From NCBI GenBank assembly GCA_013298165.1, contig JAAFJU010000031.1, forward strand, positions 1 to 37,849: 37,849 nt of DNA, in the 5' to 3' direction. The stretch is from Synechococcales cyanobacterium bin31.maxbin.ball.101 (GTDB taxonomy: Bacteria; Cyanobacteriota; Cyanobacteriia; Leptolyngbyales; Leptolyngbyaceae). A program made the position numbers and the translations under genes. The notes under the pieces were generated by a model. That model was not told the origin of the DNA. It worked only from the letters and a program-made list of their open reading frames with translations, and did not search any database. Of the stretch, positions 17,150 through 26,084 are shown in pieces (position 1 is the stretch's first letter; the number at the start of each line of letters is the position of its first letter).

Positions 17150-20100
17150 ATGAAAAGTCACTTTAATCACCATTCTCAATCTGTGCATTCTTATTGGCTG
17201 AAGTCTCTCTTCAGTTCAGTCAATCGGACTTCGATCAGATTGGCAGGGACGATCGGATTGTTGGGGACGATCGTTCCTATGTCTCAAGCTCAGGTACCTA
17301 TTTCTGGATTAGGGAGTTCCTATCAAATGGGAACAACGAGGACGGTCATGACCACAGGGGCATCACCAGCAGGGACATATGCGGGAAGTTCAAATCTACC
17401 GCTGACCCTAAACTTCGGAACGACTACGGCAAACGATCGTTACATTCAGACATTTGATACGGGTACAGGGGCAACGCTAAAACGCTATAACTTTGGCGGA
17501 CTAGTGAGTAGTATTTATATTCGCCGCAACGCAGTGAACTTTCCAGGCACGAATCGTCAACTTGGATTCTTTGAACGATCAAGCCCAACCAATATAATTT
17601 CCTCATATTCCGCAGATATGGAGAGCATCTTACGAAGCCAAACGATTAACCGAGGGACAGACAATACCTTCGCGAATCAGGGCAATGCTGCTGGAAACAA
17701 TAACAATATCGAGCGAATTGATTTCGTTAACACCAGCGGATTAGCTGCACCCACTGATCCGACGCAGATTAATGACATTGGATTTCTGATTTTGGAGCGC
17801 GGCGGAAACGATCCAATCAAAGTTGCAGCCATCACCTCGATCGACGGAACGGGAAAACCAACTGGATATGGACCCATTGTGAGCCAGACGTCTTCTCAGT
17901 GGGGAGACAGCGGCAGCTCGCTACAATATGCGGTGATGCGGAAAGACAGCACAGATGCAGATTGGCGTCCTTCCGATAGCAATACTCAAAAGATTACTGG
18001 AATTTACTTTTCGTTCGGTTCTTTAGGCGTTACAGCCGGACAAACAATCTATGGATACTCTATTATCCCAGCAGATGTGACAGCAACCAGTGGCCCTGGC
18101 TTACTCGATTGGCTACAATACCCCACCAGTAGTGGAGATACCGGAGCGACAGGACTTGACCTGATGGCGGGTGGTGGAGTCTTTGTGACCCACACCATTT
18201 CAGGGACTGTCTTTAGCGACCCCAATGGGAGTAAAGTCCAAGACCTTCCGGCTGAGGTAGGTCCGACTGCGGGAATTGATACCCTTAAGGCTGTTCTACT
18301 GGATTCGGCTGGGAAAGTACTGCAAGTAGTAGCAGTTAACACCAATGGAACCTATAAGTTTTCAGGTGTCGCAACGCCAGCGACAGGTTCGCCCTATACG
18401 GTGCTAGTGACAACGACGGCCCCTGCACTGAGCGCGACAACTGTCACTATGACGTTACCCCCAGGATTTGTGAGTACGGGGGAAAACAAGGGCAATCAGC
18501 CAGATGCAGCGATCGACACCCGTGTGACGGTCAACGCATCAGATTTTACGACTGTTATCGGTCAACCTCTACTGACGGAAGCAGTTAAGATCAATTTCGG
18601 AATTGAGAAAGCACCCATCGCGACGACGACAGCCCCCTCAAGTCAAGCCAATCCTGGGGGCACCACGTCTGTGGCTGTTCCCCCTGTGTTGTTCAATACC
18701 TCATCTGACCCTGATGGCACTGTTGATAAATATCGAATTACGACATTTCCGACCAGTGCGACCAGTTTTACAATTACGCAGGGCGGTGTGACCACGACTT
18801 ACACAAATGCAACCTTCCCCTCCACAGGATTGATCATTTTACCTACGGAACTCAGTACGCTGACCGTCGATCCGATCGATGGTGTCGTAGATGTTTCCAT
18901 TCCCTTTAAAGCGATCGACAACGCTGGCCAAGAATCGCTTAATACGGCAAATGCAATTTTGAAATTTACAGTTGCATTGCCTTCTGTCTCCGGAACGGTC
19001 TTTAATGATGTCAGTGGTAATAAACTGCAAGATGGGACAGAAGCGATCGTTAACGGAACAACGTTAGGACTCAAAGCGGTTCTCGTCAATAGCAGCAATC
19101 AAGTCGTCGCGACCACAACGGTCTCATCCACCGGAACCTATAGCTTTACGAATGTGGCGGCTGGAGCTTATACGGTTCTGCTGACGACCAATACTCCGGT
19201 CGGGACAACACCCCCTGCGATCGACCTTCCCCCCAATTGGGTCACAACAGGTGAAAACTTGAATGGCACTGTCGAAATCCCCCCTGCGACCCCCGACAGT
19301 AAAATTGAAGTTACCGTTGCGGCTGCGAATATCACAAATTTAAACTTCGGAATAGAGCAATTGCCAACCCCGATCGGCGCAACCACAGCGTCGCAAGTCA
19401 ACCCCACCGGAACAATCTCCGTCAGCGTTCCCACGCAGCTCTTTACAGGCTCGACCGATCCCGACGGTGGAACGGTTGCCAAATATCGCATTACCGCGCT
19501 GCCCACGACGGCGACCAGCATTACCGTGACGCAAGGTGGTGTGACAACGACCTATACCAGCGCCAATTTCCCCAGCACAGGACTGGTGATTTTAGCAACA
19601 GAGTTAACGACGCTCAAAGTTGATCCGATCGATGGTGCAGTAGATGTCAAACTTCCCTTTACGGCGATCGATAACGCAGGCAAAGAATCGACCGCGACGG
19701 CCGATGCGATCGTACCCTTCGGTGTTTCTCTCGTCTCGGTTTCCGGAACGGTCTTTGATGATGGCAACGGAGATAAAATTCAGGGTGGAACAGAAGCGAT
19801 CGTCGATGGTCAAACATTAGGATTAAAAGCAGTTCTGGTTAGCAACGGTCAAGTGATTGCAACCGCAGCGGTTTCAAATACAGGCACCTACACCTTTAAT
19901 GGTGTGGCACCGGGTAACTACACCGTCCTAATCACGACCAATACACCCGTCGGAACAACCGTTCCAGCGATCGACCTTCCCAACAATTGGATTACCACAG
20001 GTGAAAACCTGGGGGGCACGGTTGAAAATACACCGAATGGCCAACAAGCGATCACGGTTGCCTCTACGTCAATCACAGGTGTGAACTTCGGGATGGAGCA

Positions 20101-21103
20101 GTTGCCCACCGCGATCGGTGCCACTGCTAACACTCAACCGAATCCCCGAAATGCAGTGAGCGTCGATGTTCCCCCAGCGTTATTCAATACGTCTAAGGAT
20201 CTCGATGGAACGGTGGATCAATATCGGATTACCAGTTTCCCCAGCAATGTCACCAGCATTACGATTGATGGCATCGTTTATACCCCTGTGGCAGGTCCTG
20301 GAACGATCGCATTCCCATCCGGTGGCGTCACAATTCCTGCGGCCAAACTCAATACCATTAAGGTTGATCCAAACGTTGATGGTGCGGTGACGGTCTCGAT
20401 TCCATTTACGGTGATTGATAACTTCGGGAAGGAATCCCAAAATACGGCCAATGCGATCGTGCCCTTCACCGCAGGCAATACTCCAGAACTGATCCTGCTG
20501 AAACGCATCACCAAAATCAATGGCACCCCATTCGGGAAACCGTTGACGGGAAATACACTCATTGACCTGAACCAGATTGTGGCCCAGCCCGACAATCCCG
20601 CCACCCCGCGTGATGAATCCGGTGATGCCAGCAATCCTAAATGGCCAGCCAACTATCCGAAGGGAGCGATCGATGCAGGTGCGGTGAAGTCCGGGGATTT
20701 GGTGGAATATACGATTTACTTCCTGTCGTCTGGAAGCGATCCAGTGAAGAATGCTAATTTCTGCGACTGGGTTCCTAAAAACACCAGTTTTGTTCCCGAT
20801 GCCTATGGGTTAGGTCGCGGCATTCAATTGGCGATCGGGTCTATTCTGACCACCTTTACCAATGTTCCCGACGGCGATCGGGGCGTATTTTACAACCCTG
20901 GTGCAATCCCACCTGCCACCTATCCCAACAGCACAACCTACAAGCTCAACTGTATGACACCCATGGGTGTTGACGGTGCGGTAGTGGTTAACTTGGTCAA
21001 TAACAGCCTGACTGCCCCCGAAAACGAACTCACGAATGCCACTGCTGCCGGAACGCCCGGTAACTCCTATGGCTTTGTGCGGTTTGTGAGTAAGGTGAAA
21101 TAA
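17150..21103 (+). CDS. Large secreted repeat protein, SdrD/cadherin-like (1317 aa)
   Basis: ATG 17150 was chosen over an upstream TTG at 17102. It gives a His/Ser-rich signal peptide of about 47 residues cut at SQA/QV. Residues about 48-345 form an N-terminal domain different from that of the paralogue at 13230. Three composite units follow, at about 350-611, 612-863 and 864-1110. Each has an SdrD-like part (SGTVFNDVSGNKLQDGTEA) and a cadherin-like part (VDPIDGVVDVSIPFKAIDN). The final 207 residues (PELILLKRITKINGTPFGKP to YGFVRFVSKVK) match the end of the protein at 13230, including two conserved Cys (NFCDWVPKNT and KLNCM). It has its own upstream region, so it may be regulated apart from the six-gene operon. 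It probably extends as a multidomain stalk or adhesin. Confidence 0.85.
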   Translation: MKSHFNHHSQSVHSYWLKSLFSSVNRTSIRLAGTIGLLGTIVPMSQAQVPISGLGSSYQMGTTRTVMTTGASPAGTYAGSSNLPLTLNFGTTTANDRYIQTFDTGTGATLKRYNFGGLVSSIYIRRNAVNFPGTNRQLGFFERSSPTNIISSYSADMESILRSQTINRGTDNTFANQGNAAGNNNNIERIDFVNTSGLAAPTDPTQINDIGFLILERGGNDPIKVAAITSIDGTGKPTGYGPIVSQTSSQWGDSGSSLQYAVMRKDSTDADWRPSDSNTQKITGIYFSFGSLGVTAGQTIYGYSIIPADVTATSGPGLLDWLQYPTSSGDTGATGLDLMAGGGVFVTHTISGTVFSDPNGSKVQDLPAEVGPTAGIDTLKAVLLDSAGKVLQVVAVNTNGTYKFSGVATPATGSPYTVLVTTTAPALSATTVTMTLPPGFVSTGENKGNQPDAAIDTRVTVNASDFTTVIGQPLLTEAVKINFGIEKAPIATTTAPSSQANPGGTTSVAVPPVLFNTSSDPDGTVDKYRITTFPTSATSFTITQGGVTTTYTNATFPSTGLIILPTELSTLTVDPIDGVVDVSIPFKAIDNAGQESLNTANAILKFTVALPSVSGTVFNDVSGNKLQDGTEAIVNGTTLGLKAVLVNSSNQVVATTTVSSTGTYSFTNVAAGAYTVLLTTNTPVGTTPPAIDLPPNWVTTGENLNGTVEIPPATPDSKIEVTVAAANITNLNFGIEQLPTPIGATTASQVNPTGTISVSVPTQLFTGSTDPDGGTVAKYRITALPTTATSITVTQGGVTTTYTSANFPSTGLVILATELTTLKVDPIDGAVDVKLPFTAIDNAGKESTATADAIVPFGVSLVSVSGTVFDDGNGDKIQGGTEAIVDGQTLGLKAVLVSNGQVIATAAVSNTGTYTFNGVAPGNYTVLITTNTPVGTTVPAIDLPNNWITTGENLGGTVENTPNGQQAITVASTSITGVNFGMEQLPTAIGATANTQPNPRNAVSVDVPPALFNTSKDLDGTVDQYRITSFPSNVTSITIDGIVYTPVAGPGTIAFPSGGVTIPAAKLNTIKVDPNVDGAVTVSIPFTVIDNFGKESQNTANAIVPFTAGNTPELILLKRITKINGTPFGKPLTGNTLIDLNQIVAQPDNPATPRDESGDASNPKWPANYPKGAIDAGAVKSGDLVEYTIYFLSSGSDPVKNANFCDWVPKNTSFVPDAYGLGRGIQLAIGSILTTFTNVPDGDRGVFYNPGAIPPATYPNSTTYKLNCMTPMGVDGAVVVNLVNNSLTAPENELTNATAAGTPGNSYGFVRFVSKVK
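18199..20482 (+). repeat. Three composite 250-260-residue repeats inside the surface gene
   Basis: Units begin near 18199, 18985 and 19741, each with codons for SGTVF. Each ends with a segment like DPIDGAVDVKLPFTAIDNAG. DNA similarity is high in the units at 18985 and 19741 (for example GATCCGATCGATGGTG near 18871 and 19623). This suggests internal duplication and gives material for recombination-driven length change. Confidence 0.75.
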
Positions 21104-21112
21104 GTCGGCATC

Positions 21113-21142
21113 GAGGAGGTTCTACTTTAAAAGAACCTCCTC
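21113..21142. terminator. Convergent hairpin between the surface gene and S9 peptidase
   Basis: GAGGAGGTTCT (21113-21123) pairs with AGAACCTCCTC (21132-21142) around an 8-nt loop, a perfect 11-bp stem. It covers the last codons and stop of the - strand peptidase gene. It has no T-run on either side, so classical terminator activity is uncertain, but its place between convergent genes supports a 3'-end role. Confidence 0.6.
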
Positions 21143-23095
21143 AATGAATTGGATCGTGGTGTAAAACTCATAATCCACGTTCTTCTTCTTAGCAAAGCCA
21201 TGGCCTTCATCATTGGCCATCAAATACCAAACCGGAATGCCATTTTGTTGAACGGTTTTGACGATTTGTTCGGCTTCGTTGAGGGGGACGCGGGGATCGT
21301 TTTTCCCATGGATGACGAAGAGCGGTTTTGTAATGCGGCTGGCGTTGGTGAGCGGGGAAATGCGGGTGAGGAATTCGCGCATTTTGGGTTCGCGTTCGTC
21401 ACCATATTCCACCCGGCGCAAATCACGCCTGTAGCCTTCGGTGCGCTCTAGAAAGGAGACAAAGTTAGAAATACCAACAATATCGATCGCACCCCGAATT
21501 CGATCGCCATAGGTCACTGCCGCCGCCAAGGACATATAGCCACCGTAGCTACCGCCTGTAACGAGAATCCGATCGCTATCCAAATCCGGTTGTTGCTTAA
21601 TCCAATCAAGCAATGCGCCAATGTCTTTAACCGAGTCTTCGCGCTTGAAGCCATTGTCTAAGGTTAGGAATGTTTTGCCATAGCCAATGGAGCCACGGAC
21701 ATTGGGGAAGATCATGGCCACCCCCATTTCATTGAGAATGTAATTCCGTCGGCCTAAGAAGTAGGGTCGGGATTGTCCTTCAGGTCCGCCATGAATGTCA
21801 ATCATGACTGGGCGTTTGCCGGGGAATTTACCTGCGATCGGACGGTACAGCAAGCCTGAAATCGTGAGTTTATCAAAACTCGGCCATTTAATCAGTTCGG
21901 CATTGCTAAACCGATCGGTCGCCAAACCGCCCGTTTCACTTGCGGTCCAGCGGGTCAGCGCTTGGGTTTTCAGGGCGATGGAATAGACATCGGCGGTTTG
22001 GGTGGCGCTTAGGAAGGTGAATCCGAGTTCGGGATTATTGGCATCATCTTTGCGCCAATTCACGCCGAGAATGACGCCTGTGGGCAGTTTGGGTAGTTTG
22101 ATCTCCTGACGAGTTTTACTATCCAAAACCCGCAATACGCCGACTCCTGCTTCATTCGTGACGATCGCCAGATATTTACCATCGGGGGATTGATCCACAT
22201 CTTCCACATCCCAGGGAATGTCACTGGTTACGTAACTAATTTGATTGCTTTTGAGATCAACGTAGGATAGCCGTGAGAATTCCGAATCCCGATCGCTCAC
22301 CCAATAAATGCCGTTTCCATCTTTGCTATAAAAAGCACTGCTATAGGCAATCTTTGGAGCGTCTTTTATGGGTTCAGGGGTGACGCGAGTTTTGTTGCCT
22401 GTTGCAATGTCAATGCGCCAAAGATTGCTTTCATTAGCGGATAGGTATTCGATCGCGAGAAGGCTACGATCGTCCGGTGCCCAATCCAGCACAGACCATC
22501 CCCCACCCAGGTTTTGAGCAATGAGCCGATCGTTGCCAGGGCGATCGGGATCCATGATATAGAAATCATTATCTTTCCCGGTTCGTCGGGTGGAACTGTA
22601 GGCAACGCGATTGGTTTTATTAGCCCAGACACCGAGACTGTTGCGGGATTTTCCGTCGGTTAGCAGCGTTGTCGTTCCGGTTGCTAAATCATAGCGATAG
22701 GTTTGATTAAATTCATTGCCGCCGATGTCTTTACTGAAAAGAAAGTATTTGCCCCCGATCGGGGCATAACTACCACTACCGACCCGTTCTGGGAAAAAGG
22801 TCAATTGTTTCCGCATCCCCAAGGGCATCGTCACCTGATGCACCTGAGCCACATCGCCAAAGCGTGTCGAAATCAGCATTTCCCGTTTGGTCGGATGCCA
22901 ACTGTTGAGGCTAGCCGATCGGAAGTTGGTGTAGCGGTTGACGCGATCGACTAGGCTCTGGGGGACGCTGGGAATCCCTTGAATGGTTAGGTTTTCGCCA
23001 GGAGCGAAGATGGGTTCAGCGGCAAAGGCTGAATGGGAAATGCTAAGAGCTAACGTTGCGATTGCGAGGGACTTGATCAACATGATGTCGGGCAT
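21122..23095 (-). CDS. Exported S9-family serine peptidase (prolyl oligopeptidase/acylaminoacyl type)
   Basis: The 657-residue protein has a signal peptide (KSLAIATLALSISHSAFA/AE), so it should act in the periplasm or outside. Residues about 60-400 form a beta-propeller with TolB/WD-like blades (IYWVSDRDSEFSRLSYVDL; DVDQSPDGKYLAIVTNEAG). The C-terminal 250 residues are the alpha/beta-hydrolase domain: DIHGGPEGQ oxyanion region, nucleophile in GGSYGG (Ser about 515), Asp in HGKNDPRVP (about 598) and His in NDEGHGF (about 631). The triad is complete. It would cleave short peptides. Starts ATG 23095 and ATG 23083 both leave a good signal peptide. The upstream Uma2 gene stops 3 bp before it, so the two may be cotranscribed. 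Confidence 0.93.
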   Translation of the reverse strand: MPDIMLIKSLAIATLALSISHSAFAAEPIFAPGENLTIQGIPSVPQSLVDRVNRYTNFRSASLNSWHPTKREMLISTRFGDVAQVHQVTMPLGMRKQLTFFPERVGSGSYAPIGGKYFLFSKDIGGNEFNQTYRYDLATGTTTLLTDGKSRNSLGVWANKTNRVAYSSTRRTGKDNDFYIMDPDRPGNDRLIAQNLGGGWSVLDWAPDDRSLLAIEYLSANESNLWRIDIATGNKTRVTPEPIKDAPKIAYSSAFYSKDGNGIYWVSDRDSEFSRLSYVDLKSNQISYVTSDIPWDVEDVDQSPDGKYLAIVTNEAGVGVLRVLDSKTRQEIKLPKLPTGVILGVNWRKDDANNPELGFTFLSATQTADVYSIALKTQALTRWTASETGGLATDRFSNAELIKWPSFDKLTISGLLYRPIAGKFPGKRPVMIDIHGGPEGQSRPYFLGRRNYILNEMGVAMIFPNVRGSIGYGKTFLTLDNGFKREDSVKDIGALLDWIKQQPDLDSDRILVTGGSYGGYMSLAAAVTYGDRIRGAIDIVGISNFVSFLERTEGYRRDLRRVEYGDEREPKMREFLTRISPLTNASRITKPLFVIHGKNDPRVPLNEAEQIVKTVQQNGIPVWYLMANDEGHGFAKKKNVDYEFYTTIQFIEEVLLK

Positions 23096-23098
23096 TCA

Positions 23099-23824
23099 TT
23101 AGTGGGATTGAGCTTGGAATTCGGTGACGCGATCGATCGAGACACCAGAAATACTTGAGACTTGTTCGATAGACATGCCCGATCGTAATAAATTAACGAC
23201 AATCTGCTGAACCTGCTGCTCTGCTTGTCGAACTCGCTCTTGCGCCTGTTGCTTTTCAGCTTCTAGCTCAACGGATGTAAGAAATTTCTGACCGTCGGGA
23301 CGATAGAGTTCGAGTTCGCCTTGATTCAGCTCAAATCGAATCTGCATTCTGGGGCTGATCCAGCCTTCCATTTCTGGAATCGCTACGAGCCGATCGTTCT
23401 GCCGAATCCATCCTTTCAGACGAAATCGGTCTGGATCGTAACTATAATATTCTTCTACACCGTGGGTTTCATAAAAGACCCGTTTCTCTTCCATTTCCGG
23501 TGCAAAGTTGCTAGGAGACAGAATTTCAAAGGCGATTTGGGGTGCAATGCCACCTTCTTTCCATTGTTGATACGAACCCCGATCGCCCTTGGGTCTGCCG
23601 AATACGATCATGATATCGGGGGCAAGACGAGTTTTGTTGTCCCCTTCGATCGGATACCACAACAGATCACCCGCAATGAATACATTCATGTCAGTTGCGT
23701 AGAAAATCTCGAAGTTCTCTTTAATCAGAACAATAAATCGAAACTGTCTCGTATTGTCAGACATGGGATTACCGTCGCAGTCGGGATATTCAATTTCAAT
23801 CTCTGGTGGGGTGATGAGCGGCAT
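23099..23824 (-). CDS. Uma2-family (DUF820) PD-(D/E)xK protein, copy A
   Basis: The 241-residue protein contains the family pattern RLAPDIMIVFGRPKGDRGSY, then IAFEILSPSN with EMEEKRVFYETHGVEEYYSYD. These carry the conserved Asp (70), Glu (100) and Lys (114) of the restriction-endonuclease-like fold. A Gln-rich coiled-coil segment follows SVELEA, and the end (RSGMSIEQVSSISGVSIDRV) is a small helical motif seen in many family members. The family is greatly expanded in cyanobacteria and its real substrate is unknown. It is a near-identical tandem duplicate of the gene at 23871-24569, with eight changes over the first 189 residues and a different coiled-coil length. There is no partner antitoxin or methylase nearby. 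Confidence 0.9.
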   Translation of the reverse strand: MPLITPPEIEIEYPDCDGNPMSDNTRQFRFIVLIKENFEIFYATDMNVFIAGDLLWYPIEGDNKTRLAPDIMIVFGRPKGDRGSYQQWKEGGIAPQIAFEILSPSNFAPEMEEKRVFYETHGVEEYYSYDPDRFRLKGWIRQNDRLVAIPEMEGWISPRMQIRFELNQGELELYRPDGQKFLTSVELEAEKQQAQERVRQAEQQVQQIVVNLLRSGMSIEQVSSISGVSIDRVTEFQAQSH

Positions 23825-23870
23825 CGTTTCCTCCGATCGAAGAACTGTTTAATTTTACTAAATCTGAGGA

Positions 23871-24569
23871 CTATAAATCTTGGAATTCGGTGACTCGATC
23901 GACTGAAATACCCGATATGGCAGCAACCTGTTCGATAGACATGCCCGATCGCAATAAGTTAACGACAATCTGCCGGACTTGCTGTTCCGCCTGCTGTGTT
24001 TTTGCTTCTAGTTCGACGGATGTGAGAAATTTCTGACCGTCGGGACGATAGAGTTCCAGATCACCTTGATTCAGTTCAAATCGAATCTGCATTCTGGGAC
24101 TGATCCAGCCTTCCATTTCTGGAATCGCTACGAGCCGATCGTTCTGCCGAATCCATCCTTTCAGACGAAATCGGTCTGGATCATAACTGTAATATTCTTC
24201 TACACCATGGGTTTCATAGAAGACCCGTTTCTCTTCCATTTCGGGTGCGAAGTTACTGGGAGATAAAATTTCAAAGGCGATTTGGGGTGCAATGTTGCCT
24301 TCTTTCCATTGTTGATAGGAACCCCGATCGCCCTTAGGTCTACCAAATACAACCATAATGTCGGGAGCAAGACGGGTTCTATTATCACCCTCGATCGGAT
24401 ACCAGAGCAGATCACCCGCTATGAATACATCCATGCAAGCTGCGTAGAAAATTTCGAGGTTCTCTTTAATCAGAACAATAAACCGAAACTGTCTCGTATT
24501 GTCAGACATGGGATTACCATCGCAGTCGGGATATTCAATTTCAATCTCTGGTGGGGTGATGAGCGGCAT
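23871..24569 (-). CDS. Uma2-family (DUF820) PD-(D/E)xK protein, copy B
   Basis: The 232-residue tandem paralogue of the gene at 23099-23824 shares the same first 37 residues and the same upstream sequence (TTTCCTCCGATCGAAGAACT in + orientation). The duplication therefore included the translation start region. Differences include AACMD for ATDMN near residue 45. The coiled coil is about nine residues shorter, and the ending is EFQDL. The candidate catalytic Asp, Glu and Lys are all kept, so both copies look functional. GAGGAAAC just upstream of the ATG is a plausible ribosome site. The 46-bp gap between the copies suggests one transcript. Confidence 0.9.
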   Translation of the reverse strand: MPLITPPEIEIEYPDCDGNPMSDNTRQFRFIVLIKENLEIFYAACMDVFIAGDLLWYPIEGDNRTRLAPDIMVVFGRPKGDRGSYQQWKEGNIAPQIAFEILSPSNFAPEMEEKRVFYETHGVEEYYSYDPDRFRLKGWIRQNDRLVAIPEMEGWISPRMQIRFELNQGDLELYRPDGQKFLTSVELEAKTQQAEQQVRQIVVNLLRSGMSIEQVAAISGISVDRVTEFQDL

Positions 24570-24663
24570 CGTTTCCTCCGATCGAAGAACTGTCTAAATT
24601 ATATCGTTTGTTGAGATCGGTGCATAATGATGAAAATCGTCTTTGATCAATGCTTGTGTTCCT

Positions 24664-25218
24664 ATGACTCAACTCACTGAAGCTCTTCCACAGGATTTGC
24701 GTAATCGCTCCTTTCGCGCCCTGGACTGTGAAGGTTGGGATTTTTCGGGTCGGGATATTCGAGGCTGTGATTTTAGGGCAGCTAATCTCAGGAACGCAAA
24801 CTTTAGCAAGGCGATCGCAGGCCGATCGATGAAGCAAAAGATTCAGAATGGATTCATGGCGATCGTATTAATGATTGCTGCGATCGGGATATTTTTAGGG
24901 TCGTTTGCGTTTGTATTTGCGTTTGTATTTGCCATTGTCGGTGCAGGAGTAGGGATGATTCAATTTTTAGGCGTGAAGATTGATGCTTTTTTAATTGCCA
25001 GTGTCATTTCGTTTTTAATTGCAATTTTCGATTCAGTCATATTTGTTTTAGTCGGTGCATTGATCCTGTCATCTGTCTTCGAGATTCGGTTAACGGATAT
25101 CGGCCGAGGGTTTCAGGATGACCTTGGCACTGATTTTCGGGGTGCGGATCTGACGGACAGCAATTTTAGTGAGGTGATTCTCAAGCATTGTCAGTTTACG
25201 AATGAGCCTCGCTATTAA
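24664..25218 (+). CDS. Pentapeptide-repeat membrane protein
   Basis: ATG 24664 (MTQLTEALPQ) was preferred to a TTG at 24643. Of 184 residues, about 25-52 form pentapeptide repeats (WDFSG RDIRG CDFRA ANLRN ANFSK). A strongly hydrophobic middle follows, with two or more membrane spans (IVLMIAAIGIFLGSFAFVFA; FLIASVISFLIAIFD; VILVGAL-type). A second short pentapeptide block closes the protein (TDFRG ADLTD SNFSE). The repeat is thus interrupted by a membrane insertion. FVFAFVFA is encoded by a perfect 12-bp tandem repeat at 24907-24930. Such proteins are common in cyanobacteria and their functions are mostly unknown. It is divergent from the Uma2 gene, with 94 bp between start codons. Confidence 0.85.
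   Translation: MTQLTEALPQDLRNRSFRALDCEGWDFSGRDIRGCDFRAANLRNANFSKAIAGRSMKQKIQNGFMAIVLMIAAIGIFLGSFAFVFAFVFAIVGAGVGMIQFLGVKIDAFLIASVISFLIAIFDSVIFVLVGALILSSVFEIRLTDIGRGFQDDLGTDFRGADLTDSNFSEVILKHCQFTNEPRY
24907..24930 (+). repeat. 12-bp tandem repeat within the membrane segment
   Basis: Two perfect copies of GCGTTTGTATTT encode (Ala/Gly-Phe-Val-Phe)-type hydrophobic residues inside a predicted membrane span. Gain or loss of a unit would keep the frame. Confidence 0.9.
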
Positions 25219-25274
25219 ACGACTTCAAGGATTGGTATTAAACCAACTCTGACAACAAATGCAACATATCCTGG

Positions 25275-25309
25275 CGAACCGCCCCCCAGCCCCCAATTCT
25301 GGGGGAGCC
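25275..25309. repeat. GC-rich interspersed repeat with CCCCCAATTCTGGGGG core
   Basis: This 35-bp sequence carries the palindrome CCCCCAATTCTGGGGG. It recurs with one mismatch at 29737-29771, where a second inverted half follows. It lies in the 183-bp gap before the exported protein gene at 25402. Similar small palindromic elements are dispersed in many cyanobacterial genomes. Confidence 0.8.
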
Positions 25310-25401
25310 AGAGCTATCGGCAAAATCAATTCTTCTTCTGCATAATGAACAGCCCTGACTGGATATAGGTTTGGCATCACCCGTCAGGAGCCTCTCTGAT
25401 C

Positions 25402-25965
25402 ATGCAAGCCATTACTCGTACGCTGTTACTCAACGCAACTTTTATCGCCGCCCTCGCCACCGTCACTGAACTGTTCTTCCCCAAAAATGCCGACGCCCGC
25501 ACGCCCATCGCGATCTTGAACATTAGCTTTCCTGGCAACGAAAACAACAACGCCGATCGCCCTGCCCGATTTGTCGTCCCCGATCGCGACACCAGCGTCT
25601 CCGCCGACGGGGGCAACCTCACCCGCCACGAAGTCCACCTGTCAAAACTCGTCGAACTGACCCACAGTTACTGGTGCCCAAACCGCCCGAGTAGTCATGG
25701 ACTTTACTTCGATTACAGCGCCAACAACGGCAAGGAATTTCGCGGACGGTTTTACATCACCTGCCAATTTGCCCAGGAAACCGTCGATCGCTATGGACTC
25801 GGCAAACCTGAACGCACGGAATTCACCGATCGTCGTCGAGGCTACAGCCTGATGATTCCGACCCTCGCCCCCAGCGATATCCCTGCATTTAAAAACCGGA
25901 TTGCTGATCTAAAGCCTGCCTGCATCGGAACAATCTGTCCCGGCGATCGGATTTCGCCCAACTAG
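25402..25965 (+). CDS. Exported hypothetical protein (187 aa)
   Basis: AGGAG lies 11 nt before ATG 25402. Residues 1-33 form a likely signal peptide (TLLLNATFIAALATV, then KNADA/RT). The mature protein has four Cys, in SYWCPNRP, FYITCQFA, KPACIGTICPG, which could form disulfides in the periplasm. Residues about 70-165 read as a compact mixed fold (HGLYFDYSANNGKEFRGRFY). No family is recognised. The gene is separated from the REC-kinase gene by 119 bp. Codon use is C-rich at third positions like most neighbours. Function unknown. Confidence 0.8.
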   Translation: MQAITRTLLLNATFIAALATVTELFFPKNADARTPIAILNISFPGNENNNADRPARFVVPDRDTSVSADGGNLTRHEVHLSKLVELTHSYWCPNRPSSHGLYFDYSANNGKEFRGRFYITCQFAQETVDRYGLGKPERTEFTDRRRGYSLMIPTLAPSDIPAFKNRIADLKPACIGTICPGDRISPN

Positions 25966-26084
25966 AAATATCGCATTTCATCCATGGCTTTCACAAAATT
26001 TCCACAATTTTCCGGTTCGGACCGCCCAAGAGAAACTAAGATTGGAGCATTACGTTTCAATGACTTTTCCGGTTCTACGTCACC

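Noticed and set aside
2873-21103. A complete type 9 secretion system
   Set aside because: Only a motif in the barrel recalls SprA; no PorV, GldK-N or sortase-like genes and no standard type 9 C-terminal domain were seen in the window.
23099-24569. Uma2 pair as a restriction or toxin-antitoxin system
   Set aside because: No methylase or small partner gene is present; the pair is a plain duplication of one gene.
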